From CALFXN01 sp937957815 (GTDB lineage: Bacteria > Synergistota > Synergistia > Synergistales > Aminobacteriaceae), in contig DAIQNX010000008.1 of NCBI GenBank assembly GCA_036788195.1, forward strand, positions 38,079-102,078: a DNA stretch of 64,000 bases, given 5' to 3'. Under the pieces are notes generated by a model. That model was not told the DNA's origin, searched no databases, and was given only the letters and a program-made list of their open reading frames with translations. Numbering within the stretch: position 1 is the first letter of the stretch; every line of letters begins with the position of its first letter. The position numbers and the translations under genes are program-made. Shown here in pieces: positions 34,841 to 44,238 of this stretch.

Positions 34841-35605
34841 ATGCGATTTCTCGAATCTCTCATGAAAGCGGCACTGAAACGCCCGAACGCTCGTGTCGAG
34901 TCTCTTCTGATCGGCTGGAAGGGAAGTCTGGCGCTCCTCTCCGACGGACGCACGGGGCTCGGATGGGCTCCGTCCTTCAGTACCGGGAGCACCCAGGTCC
35001 GCAACGATATTGCGCGCCGTCTCATCTCGGCTTCGGCTCACGATCTCGTGTCGCTCTACGCGTCTCCGTTTCCGCAGGAGTCGGCGGCGGCATCCGCGGC
35101 GATGGCTGCACTCTGCTCGCCGGAGGGCGGTCTCGGTCTCGAATCGCTCATTCCTCTGCCCGGAGACAGCTCCGTAGCACTCCTCGATGCCGATCGCCCG
35201 GTCAAGGAGACTCTCGAAGACTGGGGGTGGACCGTAACGTCGTTCGGAGAGCGCACGGGACACCGGCGGACACTTCCGGGCTGGACATCCACATGCGCCG
35301 CATCGTCGTTTCGCGTGTTCTGGCTTTCGGGAAGACTCGTTCCCGACGGAACGCTTCGCGCTCTCGTACCGGTCGTCCCGCAGGGAAGCGCCGTCATCGT
35401 CCAGGGACCGGGAATTCCATTCGTTCCGGATGTTTTGTACCATATGGGAGTACAGTATCTCGTTCTTCCGCAAATCGCCTCCGGCGCGGAACGTTCCTGC
35501 CTTTCGCACATCGCCGCGGGGGGCGATCCGTGGCTTTCGCCACATGTTCTGTGGCGTGCGTTTCGGTGCGTCGGAACGGATACGAAAGATTTCGGGACTC
35601 CGTGA
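34841..35605 (+). CDS. DUF364/DUF4213-like protein (putative metal-chelation family)
   Basis: 254 aa, ATG preceded by CAGGAGGAACTGA. The N-terminal half ESLLIGWKGSLALLS..GLGWAPSF..LYASPFPQESAAASAAMAALC resembles DUF4213, and the C-terminal VPQGSAVIVQGPGIPFVPDVLYHMGVQYLV resembles the Rossmann-like DUF364 core. Those families are annotated as heavy-metal chelation or chaperone-like proteins but have no proven function. Here it is divergent from rsmG and the next element is the putative oriC. Similarity was judged by eye, so the family is moderately certain. Confidence 0.65.
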   Translation: MRFLESLMKAALKRPNARVESLLIGWKGSLALLSDGRTGLGWAPSFSTGSTQVRNDIARRLISASAHDLVSLYASPFPQESAAASAAMAALCSPEGGLGLESLIPLPGDSSVALLDADRPVKETLEDWGWTVTSFGERTGHRRTLPGWTSTCAASSFRVFWLSGRLVPDGTLRALVPVVPQGSAVIVQGPGIPFVPDVLYHMGVQYLVLPQIASGAERSCLSHIAAGGDPWLSPHVLWRAFRCVGTDTKDFGTP

Positions 35606-35629
35606 TGACGGATGAAGGGACTCGGGTCT

Positions 35630-35860
35630 CGTCTAGTGGGCTCCCCATGTCATCCACAGAGACGCGTGTTATCCACAATATCCGTCCTCATGCGCGCTTT
35701 TGCGTCGAAATGCACCGGTTATCCACCGACTTATCCACTTGTCCACAATCATGTGAATAAATCGCGGACGCTATCAGTGTGTCGGACAAACACGATTTTT
35801 TGCTTTTCAGTGCGTTTCACTTCGGATTTTTTGCAGTCGGACGTCTCTCCTTTGTGATAC
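35630..35860. other. oriC: Putative chromosomal replication origin (DnaA-box cluster)
   Basis: Six DnaA-box-like 9-mers occur in 111 bases: TCATCCACA (35650), TTATCCACA (35669, perfect), TTATCCACC (35719), TTATCCACT (35731), TTGTCCACA (35739) and the reverse TGTGAATAA (35752). Just to the right is an AT-richer stretch (GATTTTTTGCTTTTC, then GGATTTTTTGCAG). Genes to the left (rsmG-parA-parB-atpZ) run leftward, and genes to the right run rightward for 15 kb. parS sites lie within 6.5 kb. All of these are hallmarks of oriC. dnaA itself is not in the window. Confidence 0.8.
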
Positions 35861-35905
35861 CATGAAAGGCACGTCGAAGTCTCCTGCAGACGAGGGGGAG
35901 GAAAT

Positions 35906-37351
35906 ATGGAGTACCGCGTCTTCCGCGCCGGACTGCTGGCCGTATGCCTTTCGCTGTCGTTCCCGTATGACGGCGTCTGTCTCGACGGCTCCGCCGCGGT
36001 TTCGAAGGACATGGAGATTATCTCGTATGGATCCAGGGACGATGCGACGCTCGAACGCGAGTCCCGGACGGATCCGAACGCTCAGGCGGAATGGGGCAGG
36101 CGGCTTCTGATCCGCGGAAAGCACGCTGAGGCGGTCCCATTTCTCGCGAAGGCGGCGGAACAGGGAATTCTTTCGGCACTGACGAATTACGGATATCTTC
36201 TCGTCAATGGACTCGGCGTCGCGCAAAACGTCGCGAAGGCCCGGTCGCTTTTTCTGCGGGCAGCCGATCTCGGAAACGCCACCGCGATGAACAACCTCGG
36301 ATGGATGTACCAGAACGGACACGGAAGCCCCGTCGACTATTCCGCGGCGCTCACGTGGTACCGGCGGGCGGCGGCCGAGGGATACGCCCCCGGACAGACG
36401 TCTCTCGCCTATATGTACGAAAACGGCCTCGGACTTCCGCGCAACGCGACGGAGGCCGCCGCGTGGTATCTGAAGGCGGCCGAGCAGGGCAACGCGGCCG
36501 CGCAGAACAACCTCGGGGCGCTCTGCCTGAAGGGAGACGGCGTGAACGCCGACCGCGCGAAGGCGCTCTTCTGGTTCCGGAAGGCGGCCGACCAGGGAGA
36601 CGCGGCCGGGCAATACAATCTCGGGACGCTCTATGAACTGGGCATCGGAGTCGACGCGGACGCGACGAAAGCGGCGATGCTGTATGAACGTTCGGCGCTT
36701 CAGGGGCACCCTCACGCCCAGTACGCGCTGGGTGCGCTCCATCTCGCCGCGAAGGATTCCGCGAAGGCGTTTCCGTGGCTCGAACGCGCCGCCGGAAAGA
36801 GACACGCGTGTGCGCTGAACAGCCTCGGGATCCTGTACCAGAACGGAGAAGGCGTCGAGGCGAACCTCACGAAGGCCGCGTTCTACTATTCGCAGGCATC
36901 CGAAGCAGGACTCCCGGAGGCTCTCTACAATCTCGGGTTCCTGTACGAAAACGGCCTCGGCGTCCGGAAAGACGCCGAAAAGGCCGTGTCGCTCTACTCC
37001 CGGGCCGCCGAAAAGGGAAACGCGGCCGCGTTCTATGCGCTCGGGTGGCTCTACAAGGACGGAGCCGGGATCCCCTGCGATACGCGCAAGGCCGTTGAGT
37101 GCTTCGCGAAGGCCGCCGAGCGGGGGTATCCGCTCGCCCTCACGAACATGGGCAAGATCTGCGAAGCCGGTTTCGGCACGGAACGGAATCGCGCCCGGGC
37201 GTACGCGTGGTATCGCCTCGCCGCCGAAAGCGGCCAGGAACAGGCCGCGCAGCTCCTCGACGAGCTGCGCCGGGGCATGGAACCCCGGGAACTGACGCAG
37301 GGCGAGGAGATCTTCCGTCAGATGCGCCTGCGCGTTCACAAGGAATCGTAG
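35906..37351 (+). CDS. Exported Sel1-like (SLR) tetratricopeptide-repeat protein
   Basis: 481 aa with a signal peptide (about residues 1-27) and roughly ten Sel1-type repeats of about 36 residues, for example AMNNLGWMYQNGHGSPVDYSAALTWYRRAA and LYNLGFLYENGLGVRKDAEKAV split by similar units. GGGGGAGGAAAT precedes the ATG. SLR proteins are scaffolds for protein-protein contacts, often in envelope stress, cell-envelope assembly or signalling. It stands immediately right of the putative origin and 21 bases before the TamB-like gene, suggesting a shared envelope function. Confidence 0.92.
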   Translation: MEYRVFRAGLLAVCLSLSFPYDGVCLDGSAAVSKDMEIISYGSRDDATLERESRTDPNAQAEWGRRLLIRGKHAEAVPFLAKAAEQGILSALTNYGYLLVNGLGVAQNVAKARSLFLRAADLGNATAMNNLGWMYQNGHGSPVDYSAALTWYRRAAAEGYAPGQTSLAYMYENGLGLPRNATEAAAWYLKAAEQGNAAAQNNLGALCLKGDGVNADRAKALFWFRKAADQGDAAGQYNLGTLYELGIGVDADATKAAMLYERSALQGHPHAQYALGALHLAAKDSAKAFPWLERAAGKRHACALNSLGILYQNGEGVEANLTKAAFYYSQASEAGLPEALYNLGFLYENGLGVRKDAEKAVSLYSRAAEKGNAAAFYALGWLYKDGAGIPCDTRKAVECFAKAAERGYPLALTNMGKICEAGFGTERNRARAYAWYRLAAESGQEQAAQLLDELRRGMEPRELTQGEEIFRQMRLRVHKES

Positions 37352-37372
37352 GAAGGGCTGTATGAATAGGAA

Positions 37373-40300
37373 ATGAAGATACGGAAACGCTGGATCTGTC
37401 TTGCGGGGGGCCTCGCCGGGGCCCTTTCGTTTGGATATGCGCTCCTTCAGGGAATCGACATCGGGACGGACATGGTCCGTTCCAGATTGCTCGATACGGT
37501 CGGCGCAAGTCTCTACGGACGGACGGACGTCGCCTCGGTCGCCGGGAACCCGATCGTCGGCTATCGCGCGCGGGATGTGCGCGTTCTCTCGGGGGACATC
37601 GAATCCGTGCGCGTCGGCAGCCTCAGAATCCGTATCGATCCCGTGCGGGCCGTGAGTGGCCGCGACCCCGTTTCGGCGGTCTCGGCCTCGGACGGCTTCG
37701 CGGATCTCTCCGTACTCGTCGACCTGTATCGCCCCTCCTCGTCGGACGAACCGCCCGTATTTCCCAGGATTTCCGTCCGGAGGACGCTTCTGGATCTCCC
37801 GTCCGGACCGGTTTCCGTCGACCGGATTACGATCGGCGCGATCGAATCGTCGAAAGATGTCGCGAGCGTCGAGGGAAGCGTATCCTTCCTCGGGACGCCG
37901 ATCTCGGTCAGCGGGAAGCTCCGCGGCGACGGTTCGGCATCACTGCGCGCGTCGTCGCGCGTCGCGAGCGCCGATCTCGACGGACCGCTCCTGACCGGAG
38001 CGCCGTTTTCGATCGTCGCCTCCGTTCCCGACCTCTCGAAGCTCCTTCCGTACCTTCCCCAGGGCGCCCCGTCCCTTTCCGGGAGCGCCGGGGCCCGTGT
38101 CCGGATCTCTCCGTCGGGAACGGATGTCGTCTCGGGCAACATAGCGGTCGCGGGCGCGAAGATCGCGTCCGTCGATATTTCGCGCGCCGGAGCCGCGTTC
38201 GCTTTCGACGGCCGGAAGATCTCCGTCGTGTCGCTCGACGCGACGGTCATGGGAAGCAGCTTCCGCGGCACGGCGGCCATGGTGATCGCGGACGATCCGA
38301 AGGTCTTCCTCTCGCTCCGCTCGTCCGGCGTCAGGATCCGGGACTGGAAGGATCTCTTCCCCGAAGCGGCGTTCGTTTCGGGGGTGATCGACCGGCTCAC
38401 GCTCGGCGTTTCCGGTACGCTCCGGGCGCTCCGCGGCATGGTGGCGCTTCAGGCCGCCCGCCTTTCGGTCGCGGGTTTCGCCGTGAAGAACATCCGGGGA
38501 CACGTCGAGATCACCCCTTCCGGGTACGACGCCAACATTCTGGGCACCGTCGCCGGAACGGAACTCCGGGTCACCGGGAAACCCGGGAAGACCGGAGACG
38601 CACCCAGGATCGAGGTCCGTTCCGACAGGATCGACCTTGCCGCCCTCGCCTCGGACACCCCGGAACTCTCGGGACTCGGTCTTTCGGGAATCGCACGCGG
38701 CGCAGTGACGATCGAGGGCCGCTCAATCCGGGGTTCTCTCTCGGGAACCGGACTGCGCATCGCGGATATTCCGGTCGACTCCGCCGCCGTATCGGTCGCG
38801 GGGACGACGACGAACCTCGCGCTCGACCCGATCTCCCTCGCCTCGGAGGGAAGTTCGGTTTCGGGAAAGGGGAGCGTCAGGATACGCGACGGAGTTCCGC
38901 TCCTGTCGATCGCGGGCTCCGGGAATCTCCAGCCGAAAACGCTCGCCAGACTCCTTCCGGAACTTCCGCTTTCCGGACCGCTCGCACTCTCGTGGATGGT
39001 CGAAGGGAACGCCGACAGACCGGTCGTCACGCTCGACGCGCAGGGAAAGAACCTCCTGATCTCCCGAAAGATCCCCGTGTCCGCGCTTTCCGCCGGCGGA
39101 CGGTACGAGAATGGAACCGTCACGCTCGCCGGAACCGGCGCGGCGTTGCTCGGAGGAACCGTCGCGGTTCAGGGAACGATCCACCTGAACGGAACCAGAT
39201 CCCGTATCGCGCTCTCGGCAGCGATGCGGAACCTGAGCCTCGCATCGCTGCGGCGGGCGCTCGACCTGTCCGTTCCGCTCGAGGGACAGGCCGAAGGAAC
39301 GCTCTCGGTGGAAGGTTCGATCGAATCCCCGGTCGCCCGCGGCGAGTTCGGCGCTTCGGGAAGCGTCGCGAACCACCCTGCGAAGCTGCGCGTATCGGTC
39401 GAGACGAAGGATGGAACGATCGCCTTCCCGTCGGTTTCCCTCTCCGTCCTCTCGGCGGATTTCTCGGGCCGCGGCAGGATCGCGCTCTCGGCGCCGAAGA
39501 AGCCCGCAACCGTCTCGCTGACCGCGACGGCGTCGAAGATCGACCTTCGAACCCTGGCGACCGCGACGGGAATCGACCTTCCCCTCTTCGGAACGGTCGT
39601 TGCGGAACTCGGCGTCACCGGAAGACTCGACTCGCCCGCATTCGCGCTCGTGCTCACCTCGCCCGAACTCAGGGTCTACGGCCTCGATCTCGCGGACGTC
39701 ACGGTGACGCTGCGTCCCGCGAAGGCCGATAAACCGGAAGCCGGCATCGCGATCCTCGTGAAGGCCGTTCTCGGCGGACGACCGGTGCGCCTGCGCGGAA
39801 CGATCGTCCCGAAGAGCGACGGAACGTTCGTCCGCCTCGCGACCGACGGCACGTCGCTCGACCTCGCCGGACTCGCCGAGGCTATCGGTCCGGACCGCAA
39901 GGGGACGATGTCCGGGCTGGTCACGTTCTCGACCGAAGGGACGATCCGCGACGACGGATACAGGGGCACCGGGAAAATCGAGGGGAATAGGGCGATTCTC
40001 TCCGGTTTCGAGGTCCGGGATTTCTCGTTGCCGTTCGTCGTCTCGGACGACCGGGTTTCGATCGCGAAGGGAACCGCGTCCGTCTATGGCGGCGCCGCGA
40101 AGACGGACGCGGAGTACCGGATCGCCCAGGGGGCATGGACCTGCACGCTTTCGGTGACGAGCATGGACCTCGACCGGGTCTCGCGCCCGCTGCTCGCAGC
40201 CCCGGGACGGATCGAGGGGAACGCGGATCTGAAGATGAAGGCATCCGGCACTGCGGGCCGCTTTCTCTTCGTCTTCGGCGACGGAAGCTTCTCGGCCAGG

Positions 40301-40930
40301 AACGGCGTCATTTCTGGGTTCCCCGCGCTCAAAAAGCTCTCGGATACCGGAACTCTCCGGTTCAACTCGCTGTTTTCGAGCTTCAACATCGACGGCAAAC
40401 GTCTCTACCTGCTCCCGGGAAGCCGCGCGGCGGCCTGGCCCGGAGATCCGGTCTACCGATACTTCGGCGTGACGGGAAACGTGGGGCTCGGAACGTCCGA
40501 CCCGTTCGACCTCAAATGCATGGGAGAAATCAATGTCCGTGCGCTCAACACCTTCCTCGGCGCGCTTCAGGGGTTGCTCTCGATCGAGGGGACGCTCACG
40601 AACGCGGCATTCCTCCAGAACTTCCTGTCCGGACTCATCGGCGGACTCTCCACCAGGGACTTCCGCGAGACGAGTTTCTCGCTCAGGGGAACGTGGGCGA
40701 AACCCGAACTCTCGGACTTCAAGGTCACGCGCGAGGCGAAGAGGACACCCGACGTCCCGTGGACGACGCCGGCGAAACCCTCGACGGGGAACGGGCGGGA
40801 CTTCACGATCCGGATCGACATTCCGACGGGCAAGGGGGCGGACTCGACCCCGGGCGCCGAAGACCAGGTGAAAAAGCAGATTCTCGAAAATCTCATGAAG
40901 AGCATCGTCACGACGGGGGAGTCGAACTGA
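37373..40930 (+). CDS. Large AsmA/TamB-like envelope protein
   Basis: 1185 aa. An N-terminal signal anchor (residues 1-25) is followed by a very long beta-rich, repetitive region rich in S/G/V with recurring patterns of the type V.G...GRxxL, and a C-terminal AsmA-like domain (FGDGSFSARNGVISGFPALKK, LRFNSLFSSFNIDGKRLYL, GNVGLGTSDPFDLKCMGEI). Such proteins form hydrophobic grooves bridging inner and outer membranes and transport phospholipid or assist outer-membrane assembly. Their presence argues for a diderm cell. No TamA partner gene is seen here. Confidence 0.82.
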   Translation: MKIRKRWICLAGGLAGALSFGYALLQGIDIGTDMVRSRLLDTVGASLYGRTDVASVAGNPIVGYRARDVRVLSGDIESVRVGSLRIRIDPVRAVSGRDPVSAVSASDGFADLSVLVDLYRPSSSDEPPVFPRISVRRTLLDLPSGPVSVDRITIGAIESSKDVASVEGSVSFLGTPISVSGKLRGDGSASLRASSRVASADLDGPLLTGAPFSIVASVPDLSKLLPYLPQGAPSLSGSAGARVRISPSGTDVVSGNIAVAGAKIASVDISRAGAAFAFDGRKISVVSLDATVMGSSFRGTAAMVIADDPKVFLSLRSSGVRIRDWKDLFPEAAFVSGVIDRLTLGVSGTLRALRGMVALQAARLSVAGFAVKNIRGHVEITPSGYDANILGTVAGTELRVTGKPGKTGDAPRIEVRSDRIDLAALASDTPELSGLGLSGIARGAVTIEGRSIRGSLSGTGLRIADIPVDSAAVSVAGTTTNLALDPISLASEGSSVSGKGSVRIRDGVPLLSIAGSGNLQPKTLARLLPELPLSGPLALSWMVEGNADRPVVTLDAQGKNLLISRKIPVSALSAGGRYENGTVTLAGTGAALLGGTVAVQGTIHLNGTRSRIALSAAMRNLSLASLRRALDLSVPLEGQAEGTLSVEGSIESPVARGEFGASGSVANHPAKLRVSVETKDGTIAFPSVSLSVLSADFSGRGRIALSAPKKPATVSLTATASKIDLRTLATATGIDLPLFGTVVAELGVTGRLDSPAFALVLTSPELRVYGLDLADVTVTLRPAKADKPEAGIAILVKAVLGGRPVRLRGTIVPKSDGTFVRLATDGTSLDLAGLAEAIGPDRKGTMSGLVTFSTEGTIRDDGYRGTGKIEGNRAILSGFEVRDFSLPFVVSDDRVSIAKGTASVYGGAAKTDAEYRIAQGAWTCTLSVTSMDLDRVSRPLLAAPGRIEGNADLKMKASGTAGRFLFVFGDGSFSARNGVISGFPALKKLSDTGTLRFNSLFSSFNIDGKRLYLLPGSRAAAWPGDPVYRYFGVTGNVGLGTSDPFDLKCMGEINVRALNTFLGALQGLLSIEGTLTNAAFLQNFLSGLIGGLSTRDFRETSFSLRGTWAKPELSDFKVTREAKRTPDVPWTTPAKPSTGNGRDFTIRIDIPTGKGADSTPGAEDQVKKQILENLMKSIVTTGESN

Positions 40931-41060
40931 TCCCGGAATCCGGGGAATCCTGAAAGAAAAGACATGATTGTAACACAACCGTGATGACCGCCCCGGGGCG
41001 GAAAGGGTATGATATCCGGACGGGGACCGCGCCCCGAATACGCCGCCGGAGGTGGACTCA

Positions 41061-43247
41061 ATGGACGCGACTTCGGACAACCCGCGCGACGGACGAGAGA
41101 TATCGACGATCGATCTCGACGACCCGTCGCTGTTCCTGAACCGCGAGATCAACTGGATCGACTTCGACGCGAAGGTGCTGGAAGAGGCGGAGGACGAGGA
41201 GACGCCGCTTCTGGAGCGTCTCAAGTTCCTGTGCATCTTCTGGAACAACCTCGACGAGTTCTTCATGGTCCGCGTCGCGAATATCTTCCACCAGCACACG
41301 ACGGGATTCCTCAACCTGCCCCCCGACGGAATGACGCCCGCCCGGCAGCTCGCGACGATCCGCAAGAAGCTGCTTCCGCTGATTTCGAAGGCGCAGAACC
41401 GCTGGCTCGGGGATCTCCTGCCCGCGCTCCGCAAGGCCGATATCAGGATCACGCCGTTCGAGGAGCTCGGCGAAAAGCAGAAGAAGTTCCTCGAGGGGTA
41501 CTTCCGGAACGAGATATACCCGATCCTGACGCCGCAGGCGATCGACCCGGGGCGCCCTTTCCCGACGATCTCGAACCTGAGCCTGAATTTCCTCGTCGAA
41601 CTCCTCGACCCGGATTCGGGCATCCGCTACGCCCGACTCAAGATCCCGAAGAACTTCTCGCGTTTCGTCTTCATCCCGCGCAACAAGGAGGCGAAATCCT
41701 ACTCGTCGTTCGGGATCTCGAAAAACACGCGCTCCTGCGACATCGTCCTGATCGAAGACATGATCCGGACCTTTCTGCCGCTGCTCTTCCCCGGATACAG
41801 GGTTCTCGACGCGGCGACGTTCCGGATCACGCGGAACACGGACGTCGAGATCGAGGAGGACGAAGCGTCCGACCTGCTCGAGGCGGTCAGGAACCTCGTG
41901 GACCGAAGAAACTTCGGCGAGATCATCCGGCTCGAAGCCTCGAAGGACATGTCGCGGGACATGCTCACGTTCCTGATCCGCCGCTTCCACCTCGCGCCGT
42001 TCCAGGTCTACCGGATGCGCGCGCCGCTCGCGTTCCAGGGGTACATGACGCTGTGCGACACCGAACGCCCCGATCTCAAGGACGAGCCGTTCTCGCCCCG
42101 GATGCCGGCGCCGTTCCGCGATGGCGCTCACATCTTCGCAGGCATCCGCGCCGGAGACGCGCTCGTCTACCATCCCTACGACAGCTTCATCCCGGTGCTC
42201 GACTTCGTTCGCCGCGCCGCGACCGATCCGAAGGTCGTCGCGATCAAAATCACGCTCTACAGGGTGGGGAGCGAGTCCCCGATCGTCCAGGCGCTCATCG
42301 AGGCGCGGCGGAACGGGAAACAGGTGACCGCTCTCGTCGAACTCAAGGCGCGTTTCGACGAGGAACGGAACATCACGTGGGCGGAGGCGCTCGAGGAAGC
42401 GGGCGTCCACGTCGTCTACGGGCTCGTCGGGTACAAGATCCACGCGAAGATGTGCCTCGTCGTCCGGCGCGAAACCGACGGAATCCGCCGCTACGTCCAC
42501 ATCGGCACGGGAAACTACAATCCGGTCACGGCGCAGATCTATGGAGACCTCGGGCTCTTCACGGCGGACCCGGCAATCTGCGCGGACATCACCGACCTGT
42601 TCAACGCGATTACGGGCTACTCCCGCAAGGACGACTATCGCCGGATCCTCGTCTCGCCGATGACGACGCGCGCGGGGATCATCGGACGCATCGAGCGCGA
42701 GGTCGCGCGACACCGCGCGCACGGCGACGGCGAAATTCTGTTCAAGATGAACCAGCTCGTCGACAAGGCGTGCATCCAGGCGCTCTACCGCGCGTCGATG
42801 GCGGGGGTCCGGATCCGGCTCCAGGTCAGGGGAATCTGCTGTCTGCGTCCCGGCGTTCCGGGAGTGAGCGAGACGATCGAAGTGACCTCCGTCGTCGGAC
42901 GCTTCCTCGAACACGTCAGGATCTTCTTCTTCCACAACGGAGGAGACGAGGAGCTTCTCATCGGAAGCGCCGACCTCATGCCCAGGAACCTCGACCGGAG
43001 AATCGAGATCCTCGTGCCGGTCCGCGACGCCGAGATCCGCCGGACGATCCGCGACGATATCCTAAGGATCCATCTCGCCGACACCGCCAAGGCACGCTGT
43101 CTCCGGGAGGACGGAACGTACGTCCGCGTGAGGTCCGGAAACGGGGAACCCGTCGTCGATTCCCAGCGGATCATGATGAACCGGACGTCGGGATACACCC
43201 CGGTTCGCGGGGAAGAGGAAAAACGCCATGAACAGCTCCGGTTCTGA
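41061..43247 (+). CDS. ppk1: Polyphosphate kinase 1
   Basis: 728 aa from ATG 41061, seven bases after GGAGGT; a GTG at 41052 is the weaker alternative. N domain FLNREINWIDFDAKVLEEA, head domain with LKIPKNFSRFV, catalytic C1 domain with the phospho-histidine in GYKIHAKMCLV, RRYVHIGTGNYNP, and C2 region IRLQVRGICCLRPG with the second conserved His/Arg set and FFHNGGDEELLIGSADLMPRNL. It makes long-chain polyphosphate from ATP. First gene of a four-gene polyphosphate operon whose members overlap. Confidence 0.97.
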   Translation: MDATSDNPRDGREISTIDLDDPSLFLNREINWIDFDAKVLEEAEDEETPLLERLKFLCIFWNNLDEFFMVRVANIFHQHTTGFLNLPPDGMTPARQLATIRKKLLPLISKAQNRWLGDLLPALRKADIRITPFEELGEKQKKFLEGYFRNEIYPILTPQAIDPGRPFPTISNLSLNFLVELLDPDSGIRYARLKIPKNFSRFVFIPRNKEAKSYSSFGISKNTRSCDIVLIEDMIRTFLPLLFPGYRVLDAATFRITRNTDVEIEEDEASDLLEAVRNLVDRRNFGEIIRLEASKDMSRDMLTFLIRRFHLAPFQVYRMRAPLAFQGYMTLCDTERPDLKDEPFSPRMPAPFRDGAHIFAGIRAGDALVYHPYDSFIPVLDFVRRAATDPKVVAIKITLYRVGSESPIVQALIEARRNGKQVTALVELKARFDEERNITWAEALEEAGVHVVYGLVGYKIHAKMCLVVRRETDGIRRYVHIGTGNYNPVTAQIYGDLGLFTADPAICADITDLFNAITGYSRKDDYRRILVSPMTTRAGIIGRIEREVARHRAHGDGEILFKMNQLVDKACIQALYRASMAGVRIRLQVRGICCLRPGVPGVSETIEVTSVVGRFLEHVRIFFFHNGGDEELLIGSADLMPRNLDRRIEILVPVRDAEIRRTIRDDILRIHLADTAKARCLREDGTYVRVRSGNGEPVVDSQRIMMNRTSGYTPVRGEEEKRHEQLRF

Positions 43248-44238
43248 CGGCTCGCTGCGGTATGCGGCGGAGACGATCCTCGGGTTCCTGTCGCGCTTCG
43301 AGGAGCAGGCCGGCTGCATCGCGCCCGGCGCGGACATCGAGTTCCTGCACCGCGCGCGCGTGGCGACGAGGCGCCTTCGCGCGGCGTTCGGGCTCTTCGC
43401 TCCGCTGCTTCCCGAGGGACACGACGAGCGGGACGGGATCGCGTCGGTCAGGCGCGTCACGACCGCGCTCGGTCGCGCCCGCGATCTGGACGTCCAGCTC
43501 GAGTTCCTTCGCGAAAAGTCGGAGGCGCTCGGGGAGACGGACGGGAAGCGGCGGATGCCCGGCATCGCCCGCCTCGTCCTGCGGAAGTCGCAGGAACGCG
43601 AACGGCTCGGGGAAAGGGTTCTCGGCGCCCTGCGCCGGTGGCGCGGGTCCGGAACGCCGGAGCGCGTCAGGGAGCGCCTCCGTCGTGCGGTCATGAACCC
43701 GGACGCCCGCGGGAACGGGGATTCTCCCTCCGGCACCCCCGCTGCGTTCGCTTTGCTCGCCGCGCAGGTCGATCGGGAGCTTCGCGTCGCCCTGAGTTTC
43801 GATCTCTTCGTGCGCGATCCTTCGGCCGTGACCGAGCTTCACGAACTGCGAAAGGCGACCAAGCGCGTGCGCTACATGCTCGAAATGCTCGATCCGCTCT
43901 TCGGTGGAGCGCTCTCGGCCCCGGCCGCCCGCTTCCGGACTCTTCAGGACGATCTCGGCGCAATCCACGACTGCGACGTGTGGATCGCGGAGCTTCCCGG
44001 TTTTCTGGAGGCGGAGCGGGAGCGGACGATCGCGTATTTCGGAACGCCCCGCCCGTTCGCGCGCCTCGTCGAGGGCGTGGAGTTCCTGCTCGACGACCGC
44101 AGGAAGGAACGCTCCCGGCTCTACGGTTCCTTCGTGAAGACGTGGGAGCGGGAACTCGCGGACGGACTCTTCGGGACGACCTCGGACATTCTGAACGGAC
44201 GCGAAACAGTCGAAACGAAGGAGGCGACGGAGACATGA
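43228..44238 (+). CDS. CHAD-domain protein
   Basis: 336 aa; its ATG overlaps the ppk1 end by 20 bases. Two CHAD histidine-rich helical units: LHRARVATRRLRAAFGLF near residues 39-57 and LHELRKATKRVRYMLEML near residue 210. CHAD domains bind polyphosphate through conserved Arg/Lys/His residues and target proteins to polyP granules. Co-translation with ppk1 and ppx gives direct contextual support. No enzymatic domain (CYTH) is fused. Confidence 0.93.
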   Translation: MNSSGSDGSLRYAAETILGFLSRFEEQAGCIAPGADIEFLHRARVATRRLRAAFGLFAPLLPEGHDERDGIASVRRVTTALGRARDLDVQLEFLREKSEALGETDGKRRMPGIARLVLRKSQERERLGERVLGALRRWRGSGTPERVRERLRRAVMNPDARGNGDSPSGTPAAFALLAAQVDRELRVALSFDLFVRDPSAVTELHELRKATKRVRYMLEMLDPLFGGALSAPAARFRTLQDDLGAIHDCDVWIAELPGFLEAERERTIAYFGTPRPFARLVEGVEFLLDDRRKERSRLYGSFVKTWERELADGLFGTTSDILNGRETVETKEATET

